Below, piece after piece: positions 35,186-42,816 of a stretch of 64,000 bases of DNA. The stretch spans positions 31,138 through 95,137 of the forward strand of contig CANQKF010000005.1 of assembly GCA_947624445.1 (NCBI GenBank), written 5' to 3'. The translations under genes and the position numbers were made by a program. The stretch's first letter is position 1. Each line of letters begins with the position of its first letter. Below the pieces are notes generated by a model. It was not told the DNA's origin. It saw nothing but the letters and a program-made list of their open reading frames with translations, and did not search any database. This DNA is from an uncultured Clostridia bacterium. GTDB lineage: Bacteria; Bacillota; Clostridia; Christensenellales; Borkfalkiaceae.

Positions 35186-36247
35186 ATGAAACCCAACGGA
35201 AATTACTATCAGGATCGCAATCTGAAAAATCTCGATAAGATCGACGAACTCCTCGAAGAGCTCCCTTCCTTCTGCGAGGATTTTTTCCGCGGCGTCGAGA
35301 CGCGCACGAGCACGCTCACCCGCCTCAACTACTGCTACGATCTGCGCATCTTCTTCGATTTTCTCGCGCGGAAGAAATTCCGCGGGAAGTCTGCGAAGGA
35401 GATCACCCTCGAGGACCTCGAGCAGATCACGGATACCGATATCGAGATCTTCCTCTCCTATCTCTCCCACTACCGTTTCGGGGAACGCGCCCTCTCCTGC
35501 GACGAGCGCGCCAAGGCGCGCAAGCTCTCCACCGTGCGCTCCCTCTTCAAGTACTTTTTCAACAAGGGGCTCCTCTCGGTCAACAATACGGCGAAGGTCG
35601 CGACTCCCAAACTGCACGAAAAGGAGATCATCCGCCTCGAGGGCGAGGAGATCTCCACCCTCCTCGATACCGCGGAGTTCGGCGACGGGCTCACCGCGCA
35701 CATGTCGGGCTACCACGAAAAGACGAAAGTCCGCGATTGCGCCATCCTCACCCTCTTTCTCGGCACGGGCATCCGTATCTCCGAGCTCGTCGGGCTCAAC
35801 AACGACAGCTTCGATTTCGCCAATCACTCCTTTCTCGTCACGCGCAAGGGCGGAAATCAGGCGATTTTGTATTATTCGGACGAAGTTGCGGACGCGATCA
35901 TCGCCTATATGAACCAAAAGGACGCCGATCCGCGCATCCCAAAGGAAAAGAGCGCCCCCCTCTTTCTCTCCATGCAATATAAGCGGATCACCGTGCGCGC
36001 CGTGGAGAATCTCGTCAAGAAATATGCCTCCATCGCGACGCCGCTCAAGAAGATCACGCCCCACAAACTGCGTTCGACCTACGGCACCGCGCTCTACCGC
36101 GAGACGGGCGATATCTACATCGTGGCGGACGTGCTCGGGCACAGGGACGTCAACACGACCCGCAAGCACTATGCCGCGATCACCGAGGACAACCGCCGCT
36201 CGGTCGCGGGGAAAGTCAAACTGCACCCCACGGAGGAAGGAGAATGA
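35186..36247 (+). CDS. Tyrosine recombinase, XerS-like (chromosome dimer resolution candidate)
   Basis: A 353-residue site-specific recombinase. The extended N-terminal SAM-like core-binding domain (about 1-160, KIDELLEELPSFCEDFF then LTRLNYCYDLRIFFDFL) resembles XerS of streptococci rather than the shorter XerC/D. The catalytic set is complete: Arg197 (GTGIRISEL), Lys221 (TRKGG), His293 and Arg296 (HKLRSTYGT), His319 (LGHRDVNTT) and Tyr329 (RKHYA). Start ATG 35186 is dictated by the promoter. It overlaps hflX by four bases. A dif-like palindrome lies upstream. Integrase of a lost element is the alternative, but neighbours are ordinary housekeeping genes. Confidence 0.9.
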   Translation: MKPNGNYYQDRNLKNLDKIDELLEELPSFCEDFFRGVETRTSTLTRLNYCYDLRIFFDFLARKKFRGKSAKEITLEDLEQITDTDIEIFLSYLSHYRFGERALSCDERAKARKLSTVRSLFKYFFNKGLLSVNNTAKVATPKLHEKEIIRLEGEEISTLLDTAEFGDGLTAHMSGYHEKTKVRDCAILTLFLGTGIRISELVGLNNDSFDFANHSFLVTRKGGNQAILYYSDEVADAIIAYMNQKDADPRIPKEKSAPLFLSMQYKRITVRAVENLVKKYASIATPLKKITPHKLRSTYGTALYRETGDIYIVADVLGHRDVNTTRKHYAAITEDNRRSVAGKVKLHPTEEGE

Positions 36248-37446
36248 GCGAGCGCGTCTACATTCTGCAGCCGATCTTCGGGGAGGACGCGGAGGCGCTA
36301 CATGCCGAGGCGGTCTCGCTCATCGGGAGCGCGGGCGCGGAGTACATCGGCACGACGCGGCAGATCATCCGTGAGATCCATCCCGCGACGATCTTCGGCG
36401 AAGGCAAACTCGCGGAGGTGAAGGCGCTGCTCGGCGATGGCGAGGCGACGATCCTCTTCAACGGCGATCTCTCCCCCGCCCAGACGGGCAACCTCTCCAA
36501 GGCGCTCGGCGACCGCAAGGTCATCGACCGCACCGCCCTCATCCTCGATATCTTTGCCCTCCGCGCCGAGAGCAGCGAGGGAAAATTGCAGGTCGAGCTC
36601 GCCCAATATAAGTATCTGTATCCCCGTCTGCACGGCAAGGGCACGGCGCTCTCCCGCCTCGGCGGCGGGATCGGCACGCGCGGCCCCGGGGAGACCAAGC
36701 TCGAGACCGACCGCAGGCACATCCGCGTGCGCATCCATGCGCTCGAGACGCGCCTCAAGGAGACCGAACAGCGGCGCAGCCTTTTGACCGAGCGCAGAAA
36801 AAAGGAGCGCGTCAAGACGGTCGCGCTTGTCGGCTACACGAATACGGGCAAATCCACCCTCCTCAACGCCATGACGGGCGCGGACGTCCTCGTGCGGGAC
36901 GCCCTCTTTGCGACGCTCGACCCTACCTCCCGCGCCTTCGAGATCGAGGGCGTGCCCTTTTTGATGGTCGATACGGTTGGGTTTCTCCGCTCCCTCCCCC
37001 ACAGCCTCATCGAGGCGTTCAAGTCCACCCTCGAGAGCGCATTGCACTGCGATCTCGCGCTCATCGTGTGCGACGCCTCGGGCGACTTCGCGATGCAGCT
37101 CGAAACGACGCGCAAGACGCTCGGCGAGCTCGGGTTTTCCTCCCCCTATCTCGTCGTGATGAACAAGTGCGACGCGGCGGGCGACGCGCTGCTGCCGAAG
37201 GACGCCGTGCGCATTTCCGCCAAAGAAGGGCGGGGCTTGGAGACGCTGAAGGCGCGCATCTTCGAGGCGATGCGGGATTCCTACGCGCGCGCTACTTTAT
37301 ATATCCCCTATGCGGAGATGGCGTCGTATGCGGCGCTGCGCCCGCTGCTCTATGAGCGGGAAGTTGCCTACGACGAAGGCGGGGCGCGCGTCCGTGCGAT
37401 CGTCCCCGCGATCTACGCCGAAAAGTTCCGCAAATATTTCGTTTGA
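36244..37446 (+). CDS. hflX: GTPase HflX
   Basis: Ribosome-binding GTPase that splits stalled or heat-damaged ribosomes. The 400-residue protein has the N-terminal HflX domain with the Gly-rich GTALSRLGGGIGTRGPGE loop and a coiled-coil (RRHIRVRIHALETRLKETEQRR), then the G domain: GYTNTGKST (G1), DPTSR (G2), DTVGF (G3), NKCD (G4). ATG 36244 overlaps the recombinase stop (ATGA), and a terminator follows 3 bp after its stop. Translational coupling to the recombinase suggests cotranscription. Confidence 0.96.
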   Translation: MSERVYILQPIFGEDAEALHAEAVSLIGSAGAEYIGTTRQIIREIHPATIFGEGKLAEVKALLGDGEATILFNGDLSPAQTGNLSKALGDRKVIDRTALILDIFALRAESSEGKLQVELAQYKYLYPRLHGKGTALSRLGGGIGTRGPGETKLETDRRHIRVRIHALETRLKETEQRRSLLTERRKKERVKTVALVGYTNTGKSTLLNAMTGADVLVRDALFATLDPTSRAFEIEGVPFLMVDTVGFLRSLPHSLIEAFKSTLESALHCDLALIVCDASGDFAMQLETTRKTLGELGFSSPYLVVMNKCDAAGDALLPKDAVRISAKEGRGLETLKARIFEAMRDSYARATLYIPYAEMASYAALRPLLYEREVAYDEGGARVRAIVPAIYAEKFRKYFV

Positions 37447-37448
37447 AA

Positions 37449-37474
37449 AAACGCCGACGGCATCCCGTCGGCGT
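37449..37474. terminator. Bidirectional terminator between hflX and the Cys-rich gene
   Basis: AACGCCGACGG / CCGTCGGCGTT stem with a 4-nt loop; A-run on the left serves the - strand gene, TTT on the right serves hflX. Confidence 0.75.
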
Positions 37475-37475
37475 T

Positions 37476-37649
37476 TCAGTTTTCGTCCTCGCGGAGGATC
37501 TTGTCGATCTTGATCGTCGCATAGTCGCGGATCTCGAGACATTTCCCGCAGTTGTCGCAGGGCTTGGAGGGATCGAGATCGCAGACCTCGCACTCCATGC
37601 AGCCGTCGCACTCCTTTTCGTCATCGAAAATACATTTCTTGATTTCCAT
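37476..37649 (-). CDS. Small Cys-rich protein, 57 aa (not in the ORF track)
   Basis: Read on the - strand from ATG 37649: MEIKKCIFDDEKECDGCMEC and on to a TGA at 37476. Seven cysteines fall in the first two thirds (CDGCMECEVC then KPCDNCGKC), spaced as CxxCxxCxxC and CxxC, which suggests a zinc- or iron-sulfur-binding knuckle. A strong promoter (TTGCTT-17-TATAAT) places the -10 box 6 nt before the ATG, supporting a real, leaderless gene, and a terminator stem follows the stop. I do not recognise its function. It sits divergent to lexA. Confidence 0.82.
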   Translation of the reverse strand: MEIKKCIFDDEKECDGCMECEVCDLDPSKPCDNCGKCLEIRDYATIKIDKILREDEN

Positions 37650-37655
37650 ATCTCT

Positions 37656-37684
37656 ATTATAGTCCGCGGCCGCAAAAAAAGCAA
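37656..37684 (-). promoter_or_regulatory. Sigma-A promoter of the 57-aa Cys-rich gene
   Basis: TTGCTT (37684-37679), 17-nt spacer, TATAAT (37661-37656), then 6 nt to the ATG. A leaderless transcript is expected. Confidence 0.85.
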
Positions 37685-37714
37685 GGATCCGCGAAAAAAA
37701 TTTCCGAAATCATG

Positions 37715-37728
37715 AAAACAAACGTTTG
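37715..37728 (+). promoter_or_regulatory. Candidate LexA box (SOS operator) of lexA
   Basis: AAAACAAACGTTTG matches the Gram-positive SOS box CGAACRNRYGTTYG at 12 of 14 positions and includes the palindrome CAAACGTTTG. It overlaps the -35 box of lexA, which suits autorepression. Confidence 0.65.
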
Positions 37729-37754
37729 CAATTCTCGTTGGAATGTGCTATAAT
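37726..37754 (+). promoter_or_regulatory. Sigma-A promoter of lexA
   Basis: TTGCAA (37726-37731), 17-nt spacer, TATAAT (37749-37754); GAGG and ATG 37773 follow. Confidence 0.85.
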
Positions 37755-37772
37755 GCAATTACGAGGTGAATT

Positions 37773-38381
37773 ATGATCAAGGAAGCGAAACTTTTGGAAG
37801 TCCTTGGCTACATCAACCGCTACATCGCCGAGAACGGCTTTGCGCCCACCGTGCGCGATATGTGTCGTGATCTCGGCATCAAGTCCACCGCAACGGCATA
37901 CGACTACATCAACCGCCTCAAAGAGAAGGGCTATCTCGAGAAGGCGGAGAATAAGAAGCGCGCGGTCGCCGTGCGCGGCGGGGGCACGGTCAACGTTCCC
38001 CTCGTCGGTACGGTCACGGCAGGCCAGCCCATCCTTGCGGCGGAAAATTTCGAGGGCTACTATCCACTCCCCGCCGGCGAATTCCGCGGCGGAGATTACT
38101 TTTTGCTGCGCGTCTCGGGCGAAAGCATGATCGAGGCGGGCATCTACGACGGCGATAAGATCATCGTCAAGAAGCAGGAGACCGCCGAAAACGGGGATAT
38201 CGTCGTCGCCCTCTTCGATCCCGACGGCATCGGGCAGGGCGCAACGGTCAAGCGGTTCTTCCGCCGCGGCGATCAGATCGTGCTCCATCCCGAAAACGAA
38301 ACGATGCGCGATTTTGTGCTCGGCGCCGAGAGCGACGCGATGATCGTCGGCAAGGTCGTCGGTCTCATCCGCACATTTTAA
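37773..38381 (+). CDS. lexA: LexA, SOS transcriptional repressor
   Basis: Represses DNA-damage genes until RecA-stimulated self-cleavage. The 202-residue protein has the N-terminal winged helix (FAPTVRDMCRDLGIKSTATAYDYI recognition region), the cleavage site Ala83-Gly84 (TVTAGQP), and the Ser/Lys dyad Ser118 (SGESMIEAG) and Lys160 (ATVKRFF). The promoter carries a LexA-box-like palindrome across the -35 element, indicating autoregulation. Monocistronic, with a strong terminator 15 bp after the stop. dinB and recN are elsewhere in the window, without visible boxes. Confidence 0.97.
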   Translation: MIKEAKLLEVLGYINRYIAENGFAPTVRDMCRDLGIKSTATAYDYINRLKEKGYLEKAENKKRAVAVRGGGTVNVPLVGTVTAGQPILAAENFEGYYPLPAGEFRGGDYFLLRVSGESMIEAGIYDGDKIIVKKQETAENGDIVVALFDPDGIGQGATVKRFFRRGDQIVLHPENETMRDFVLGAESDAMIVGKVVGLIRTF

Positions 38382-38397
38382 CTTCTTCCGCAAAAAC

Positions 38398-38436
38398 AGC
38401 GCTCCCCGTCCGCATGGGCGACGGGGAGCGCTTTTC
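38398..38436. terminator. Terminator between convergent lexA and rluB
   Basis: AGCGCTCCCCGTC / GACGGGGAGCGCT: a 13-bp perfect stem with a 9-nt loop, followed by TTTT on the + strand; the - strand side is A-rich (AAAACAG), so it may serve both. Confidence 0.85.
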
Positions 38437-38439
38437 CAT

Positions 38440-39153
38440 TCAAAGATTTTTTAAGTAATAGATCTCCTCCTGCGTGAGCTTCCTGCATGCGCCGCGGTCG
38501 AGCCCCGTGAGCGAGAGCTCGCCGAGCTTCGTGCGCTTTAAGAAGGTCACGGTCTTTCCGATCGCCTCGAACATCCGCCGTATTTCGCGGTTCTTGCCCT
38601 CGGTGAGCACCATGCGCAGCTTGGTGTAGTGCTTGTCCGTCTCGATGACGGCCGCCTTGCACTTCTTGGTGACGACCCCCTTTTCGATCTCGACGCCCGC
38701 GCGGAGATGATTGAGCTGGGCGGGCGTGAGCGTCCCCTCGATGCGCACATGGTACGTCTTGGGGATCTCGCTCTTGGGCGAGGTCAGGCGGAAGGCGAGG
38801 TCGCCGTCGTTGGTCAGAAGGAGCAGGCCCTCGCTCTCGTAGTCCAGCCGCCCCACGGGGAAAACCCGCCCCGCGCCCTTCGGGAGCAGTTCCATCACCG
38901 TCTTGCGCGGGCGGTCGGTCTTTTCGTCCTGCACGGTGCAGATGTACCCCTTGGGCTTGTTGAGCAGATAATATTCGTAGTTGACTTTGTGGGAGAGGAT
39001 CTTGCCGTCGAGCATGACGGTATCCTCGGGGCCCACTTCCGTCCCGGGGGCGGCGACGGCGCCGTTTACGGTCACTCTGCCCGCGCCGACGATCTCGTCG
39101 GCCCCTCTTCTCGATGCTATGCCCTGTTCGGCGAGAAATTTATTGATGCGCAT
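38440..39153 (-). CDS. rluB: rRNA pseudouridine synthase RluB/RsuA family
   Basis: Modifies a uridine in 23S (or 16S) rRNA. The 237-residue protein has an N-terminal S4 RNA-binding domain (MRINKFLAEQGIASRRGADEIV) and the catalytic core with YLLNKPKGYICT and VGRLDYESEGLLLLTNDG (catalytic Asp in GRLD), ending with the GKNREIRRMFEAIG motif of the RsuA/RluB/RluE/RluF branch. Last gene of the leftward lysA-to-rluB block, as in many Clostridia. It lies 2 bp after the dacF stop. Confidence 0.95.
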   Translation of the reverse strand: MRINKFLAEQGIASRRGADEIVGAGRVTVNGAVAAPGTEVGPEDTVMLDGKILSHKVNYEYYLLNKPKGYICTVQDEKTDRPRKTVMELLPKGAGRVFPVGRLDYESEGLLLLTNDGDLAFRLTSPKSEIPKTYHVRIEGTLTPAQLNHLRAGVEIEKGVVTKKCKAAVIETDKHYTKLRMVLTEGKNREIRRMFEAIGKTVTFLKRTKLGELSLTGLDRGACRKLTQEEIYYLKNL

Positions 39154-39155
39154 AT

Positions 39156-40151
39156 CTACATGATATACAAATTCTCCGAAAAAAGCAAGCGATTCTCGAG
39201 ATAAATGAGGACTTGTCCCGCAACTTCGCCGCGGACGGCGGGGCAGGGCATCGTCGTGATCCCCTCGATGCGGATCTGCGAAAGCTCCTTTTGGCGCAGC
39301 GGATAGGCGAAGCCGTATTTGATCGCGAATCCTTCGTAGGGCATCGTCGCGTCGAGGAGCGGGATCATGCGGTATGTCGCATAGCAGCCGTCGAGCAGTT
39401 CGGCCGTGCGTTCATAGGTCTGCGGACAGTTGAGCAGCACGCAGACGAGCTGCATGCCGTCGCGCTCCGCCGCGGTCACGAGGCACCGCCCCGCCGCCGT
39501 CGTGAAGCCCGTCTTGACGCCCGTCGCGCCGCCGTACTGCCAGAGCATCTTGTTCTTGTTCTTCCATCCGCGCGGCGCGTAGTATTTGCACGAGACGATC
39601 TCGCGGAAGGTCTCGTTCTGCATGGCGTAGGCGGCGACGAGCGCCAGATCCCGCGCCGTCGTGTAGTGGTCGGGATCGGGCAGACCGTGCGGATTGGCGA
39701 AATCGCTGTGCTCCGCCCCCATCTTCAGCGCCCGCGCCTTCATTTCGGCGGTGAACGCGGCGACGCTCCCGCTGCGGCGCAGGGCAAGCGCGACGGCGCA
39801 GTCGTTCCCCGAGCGCAACATGAGCCCGTAGAGCAGATCCCGCACCGCGTAGGTCTCCCCCGCGCGCAGGTAGACGCTCGAGCCCTCCGTCCCCTCTGCC
39901 TCCTGCGGGATGACGATCTCCTCTTCGGGGTCGAGGTCCTCGATCGCAATGATCGCGGTGAGGATCTTGGTCGTGCTCGCCATGGGGAGCCGCGCGTCGG
40001 CGTTCTTTTCGGAGAGGAAGCGCCGCGAAGTCACCTCAACGACGCATTCCGCTCTCCCCTCGGTGGCGGCGTGCGCGGCAAGGCGCGGCGGCGCCAGGGC
40101 GAGCGAAAGTCCGAAGAGCGCCGCGAGCGCGCATAGGGCGGCTCTACGCAT
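39156..40151 (-). CDS. dacF: D-alanyl-D-alanine carboxypeptidase (DacF-like, peptidase S11)
   Basis: Penicillin-binding protein 5 family enzyme that trims terminal D-Ala from peptidoglycan. The 331-residue protein starts with a signal peptide (MRRAALCALAALFGLSLALA), followed by the three active-site motifs: STTK (nucleophile Ser), SGN and KTG (GVKTGFT). A short C-terminal beta domain is present without a clear amphipathic anchor. It overlaps the gerW gene by 8 bp. The gerW-dacF-rluB linkage suggests a sporulation or cortex role, but that is inference. A second paralogue is at 45044. Confidence 0.94.
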   Translation of the reverse strand: MRRAALCALAALFGLSLALAPPRLAAHAATEGRAECVVEVTSRRFLSEKNADARLPMASTTKILTAIIAIEDLDPEEEIVIPQEAEGTEGSSVYLRAGETYAVRDLLYGLMLRSGNDCAVALALRRSGSVAAFTAEMKARALKMGAEHSDFANPHGLPDPDHYTTARDLALVAAYAMQNETFREIVSCKYYAPRGWKNKNKMLWQYGGATGVKTGFTTAAGRCLVTAAERDGMQLVCVLLNCPQTYERTAELLDGCYATYRMIPLLDATMPYEGFAIKYGFAYPLRQKELSQIRIEGITTMPCPAVRGEVAGQVLIYLENRLLFSENLYIM

Positions 40152-40521
40152 CTTCCCCCTTCTTGACGATGCGGGAAAGCAGCTCGCTCGCCTTTTCGAT
40201 GAGCCCGTCGACGGGGTCGTCGGTGATCTTGACGACGCGGCACTCCGTGCCGTCGTCGATGAGAAAGCCTGCGGGCTTGATGTTGACGACGGTGCCCGTC
40301 GCCCCCGCGAAGGGAAAGCTCTCGTCCTCCTTGATCGCCTTGACTTCGCCGTATTCCCCGCCCCCCGAGAGGTAGCCCATCGTGACCTTCGTGAAGGGGA
40401 TGATCTGCGCGCCGCTCGCGGTGACGACGGGCTTCCCGATCACCGTGTTCACGTCCACGAGCCCTACGAGTTGCTCGGCTGTTTTTTCCATGATTGCGTC
40501 GATTTTCTTTTTCTTATCCAA
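40144..40521 (-). CDS. ytfJ: GerW family sporulation protein (YtfJ)
   Basis: A 125-residue member of the GerW/YtfJ family, made in sporulating cells and needed in Bacillus for normal spore germination. Family features visible are VNTVIGKPVVTASGAQIIPFTKVTMGYLSGGGEYG at the N-terminal half (quoted in part: VIGKPVV, IIPFTKV, GYLSGGGEYG) and the AGATGTVVNIKPAGFLI Gly-rich core. The gene starts inside the DUF2953 gene (58-bp overlap) and its end overlaps dacF, showing tight coupling. Confidence 0.93.
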   Translation of the reverse strand: MDKKKKIDAIMEKTAEQLVGLVDVNTVIGKPVVTASGAQIIPFTKVTMGYLSGGGEYGEVKAIKEDESFPFAGATGTVVNIKPAGFLIDDGTECRVVKITDDPVDGLIEKASELLSRIVKKGEDA

Positions 40522-41045
40522 TTTATCAATGCCTCCAAAAGTTTTTTTCCGATCGCTATCGCCAGGATGAGCCCGTTGAACACGGTCGTCGTCATGAGCG
40601 AGACCTTGAGACAGGGCGTTTGCGCGAGGAGCGTGCCGTTTTCGAGTTCCAAAAAGGGATGGCGGGTCCGCAAGACCGCAAACGCCGCGCCGCCCGCCGC
40701 TTGCAGGGCCGCCGCAAGGAGCAGTCCCGAGATCTTCTCGGCGCCGCCCGTCTCCACGACCTGTCGGAAGCGGTAGAGCTGGAAGCCGTAGGTGATCTCA
40801 AAGTATTTGCGCGTGTCGCGCATGCCCGCATAGGGAAGCAGAATGGCGAACTTTTCGGTGAGGTGGATGGCGATCCCCTCCCGCCGCAGTTCCGCATAGC
40901 CGCCGACGATGCGCAAACCGAAGGGACTGAGGGCGAAACTTGCCTTGTTTTCGCGCACATCGACGTAGAGATGGAAATCCACAAAGACGGGAAAGAACAA
41001 AAGCAGCGCGCCGAGGAACGTCGAAACGACAAAAAACTCGCCCAT
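40464..41045 (-). CDS. DUF2953 family membrane protein (YtfI-like)
   Basis: A 193-residue protein with an N-terminal membrane helix (FFVVSTFLGALLLFFPVFVDF), a beta-rich middle (VDVRENKASFALSPFGLRIVGGY) typical of DUF2953, and a second hydrophobic stretch near the C terminus (FNGLILAIAIGKKLLEALI). In Bacillus the homologue ytfI is cotranscribed with ytfJ; the same pairing here supports the call. Molecular role is unknown. The C terminus overlaps the ytfJ start by 58 bp in another frame. Confidence 0.82.
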   Translation of the reverse strand: MGEFFVVSTFLGALLLFFPVFVDFHLYVDVRENKASFALSPFGLRIVGGYAELRREGIAIHLTEKFAILLPYAGMRDTRKYFEITYGFQLYRFRQVVETGGAEKISGLLLAAALQAAGGAAFAVLRTRHPFLELENGTLLAQTPCLKVSLMTTTVFNGLILAIAIGKKLLEALINWIRKRKSTQSWKKQPSNS

Positions 41046-41087
41046 GACCTTATCATGAGCGAGTTGGATGAAATTATGCGCGGGAAC

Positions 41088-41831
41088 TCAAGAGATCTTG
41101 ACGATATCGTCCTGATCGAGATTGCGCAGGAAATCGGGAAGGTTGTAGCCGTTTTCGTCCACGACCTCGTCCTGCTTGCGGGCGCGGCCGCCCTTCTCTT
41201 CGCCCTCCGCTTCCGCGGCGGGCGCGCCGTCCTCGCCGCTTGCGTCGGCGGGCGCAGCTTCCGAGGCGGGACCGTATTCGCTGCGCGCATAGAGATAGTT
41301 GTCGTTGTTGCGCGCGAAATCGCCCGTGAGGAAATCCTCGTAGTCGGGCAGTTCCTCGATACTGCCGAGATTGAAGTGTTTGAGGAAATTATCCGTCGTC
41401 GCATAGAGGACGGGATGGCCGATCGTGTTCTTCTTGCCGCACGCGTAGATGAGCTCCTTCTGGAGCAGCACGGTCACGCCGTAGTCGCTGTTGCAACCGC
41501 GCATGAGTTCGATCTCCGTGCGGGTGATCGGCTGCTTGTAGGCGACGATCGCGAGGCATTCGAGCGCCACGCGCGTGAGCTCCTTCTCGCGGATGGTATT
41601 GAGCACGGAGGCGACCTGTTCCTTATAGGCGGGATTGGTCGCAAGCTGCACTTTCTTGTTGAATTCGAGCAAGCGGATGCCGCCGTCCTCGCCGTAGCGT
41701 TCTTTCAGCTCGTCGACCGATCTCTGGACGGTGCTCGGCATGACTTCGAGCTTCTCGGCGATATCCGAGATCGCGACGCTGTTGCCTGCCGCAAACAAAA
41801 TCGCTTCGATGATTTGCGTAAGATTTTCCAC
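41088..41831 (-). CDS. scpB: Segregation and condensation protein B
   Basis: Winged-helix subunit of the SMC-ScpAB condensin that compacts and separates chromosomes. Residues 1-165 carry the two winged helices with the family motifs LEAILFAAG-type start (IIEAILFAAGNSVAI), ALECLAIVAYKQPITRTEIE and RGCNSDYGVTVLLQKELI. A C-terminal acidic, Ala-rich tail of about 70 residues (EYGPASEAAPADASGEDG onward) is longer than in most ScpB. It follows scpA by 13 bp. Confidence 0.95.
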   Translation of the reverse strand: MENLTQIIEAILFAAGNSVAISDIAEKLEVMPSTVQRSVDELKERYGEDGGIRLLEFNKKVQLATNPAYKEQVASVLNTIREKELTRVALECLAIVAYKQPITRTEIELMRGCNSDYGVTVLLQKELIYACGKKNTIGHPVLYATTDNFLKHFNLGSIEELPDYEDFLTGDFARNNDNYLYARSEYGPASEAAPADASGEDGAPAAEAEGEEKGGRARKQDEVVDENGYNLPDFLRNLDQDDIVKIS

Positions 41832-41844
41832 GGGATCCTCCTTT

Positions 41845-42816
41845 TCAGTATGTATCGATCTCGAACTTTGCGTTCGGGTCCCACTCCGGGTTGAAACTGA
41901 TCACGATCTCTCCGAACATCCCATCCTGCCGCACGCGCAGAAATTGGTGTTTGAGGAGTTCCAGAAGCGCCTGGAAGGTCGTCACGACCTCATTGCGCGA
42001 GGAATCGTGCGTAAAGAGCTTGGTGAAATTGTATTCGCGGGACGGATCCTCGAAGAGTTCGCGGATGAACACGATCTTCTGCGCCACCGTGAATTCATCG
42101 CGCGGGATCTCGCGGGATTCGTCCTCCCGCTGCTTCACCTCGAGATTGAGCATGATCTGCGCCATGGCCTTGCCGAGCGCTTCCTGCGTGATGCCGTCGA
42201 GCGAGAACACGACCTGCCGCGTGCCGACATCCTTATCCGGGCGCTTGTAATAGAGCCCCGTCGTCTCGCGGTTCTTGAGCTTCTCCTCCTGCCCCTTGAT
42301 CTTCAGGTACTCTTCATAGAGCGCGTTCTTGAGGTCGATCGGATCGTCCTCGTTGTCCATGTAGTCGTCGTACCCGCCGTCGTCGTTCGCCTCGTAAGTC
42401 GGGGTGTTCGGCACGAGCATCAGGATCTTGCGCTTGATGATATCGGCGGCGAGATTCAGATAGTCCGTCACCTTGCCCATGTCGTAGTCCGTGAGATTCT
42501 GCACATAGGCGACGAACTGCTCGGTCACCTTGGAGACGTAGACGTCGCGGATCGGGATCATGTCGCGGTTCATGAGGTAGAGCAAAAAGTCGAGCGGGCC
42601 CGAGAAGTTGTCGAGCGTCGTCGTGTAGTCGACCTTGGAATCGAATTTGCGGCGGAGAACGGCAAAGAACTCCTCATCCTTGAGGTTCTCGAGCCCTTCG
42701 GGGGGCAGCTCTTCCGCCGTTTGGGAGACTGCGATCGCCGCTTCCGCATCCAACGCAGGGGCATCCTCGGATAGAGTTTCGAATTGTTCATCTGTTACCA
42801 CGGTATTAACCCCCAT
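41845..42816 (-). CDS. scpA: Segregation and condensation protein A (kleisin)
   Basis: Kleisin subunit bridging SMC heads. I start at ATG 42816 (MGVNTVVTDEQFETL), which overlaps the end of the M50 protease gene by 22 bp; the ORF-track version runs on through that gene in a wrong frame. The 323-residue protein has a 55-residue acidic leader, then the ScpA core YTTTLDNFSGPLDFLLYLMNRDMIPI and FVAYVQNLTDYDMGKVTDYLNLAADIIKRKILMLVP, both classic ScpA features (quoted in part: FSGPLDFLLYL, AADIIKRKILMLVP), and the C-terminal winged helix (VVTTFQALLELLKHQFLRVRQ). Confidence 0.94.
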   Translation of the reverse strand: MGVNTVVTDEQFETLSEDAPALDAEAAIAVSQTAEELPPEGLENLKDEEFFAVLRRKFDSKVDYTTTLDNFSGPLDFLLYLMNRDMIPIRDVYVSKVTEQFVAYVQNLTDYDMGKVTDYLNLAADIIKRKILMLVPNTPTYEANDDGGYDDYMDNEDDPIDLKNALYEEYLKIKGQEEKLKNRETTGLYYKRPDKDVGTRQVVFSLDGITQEALGKAMAQIMLNLEVKQREDESREIPRDEFTVAQKIVFIRELFEDPSREYNFTKLFTHDSSRNEVVTTFQALLELLKHQFLRVRQDGMFGEIVISFNPEWDPNAKFEIDTY

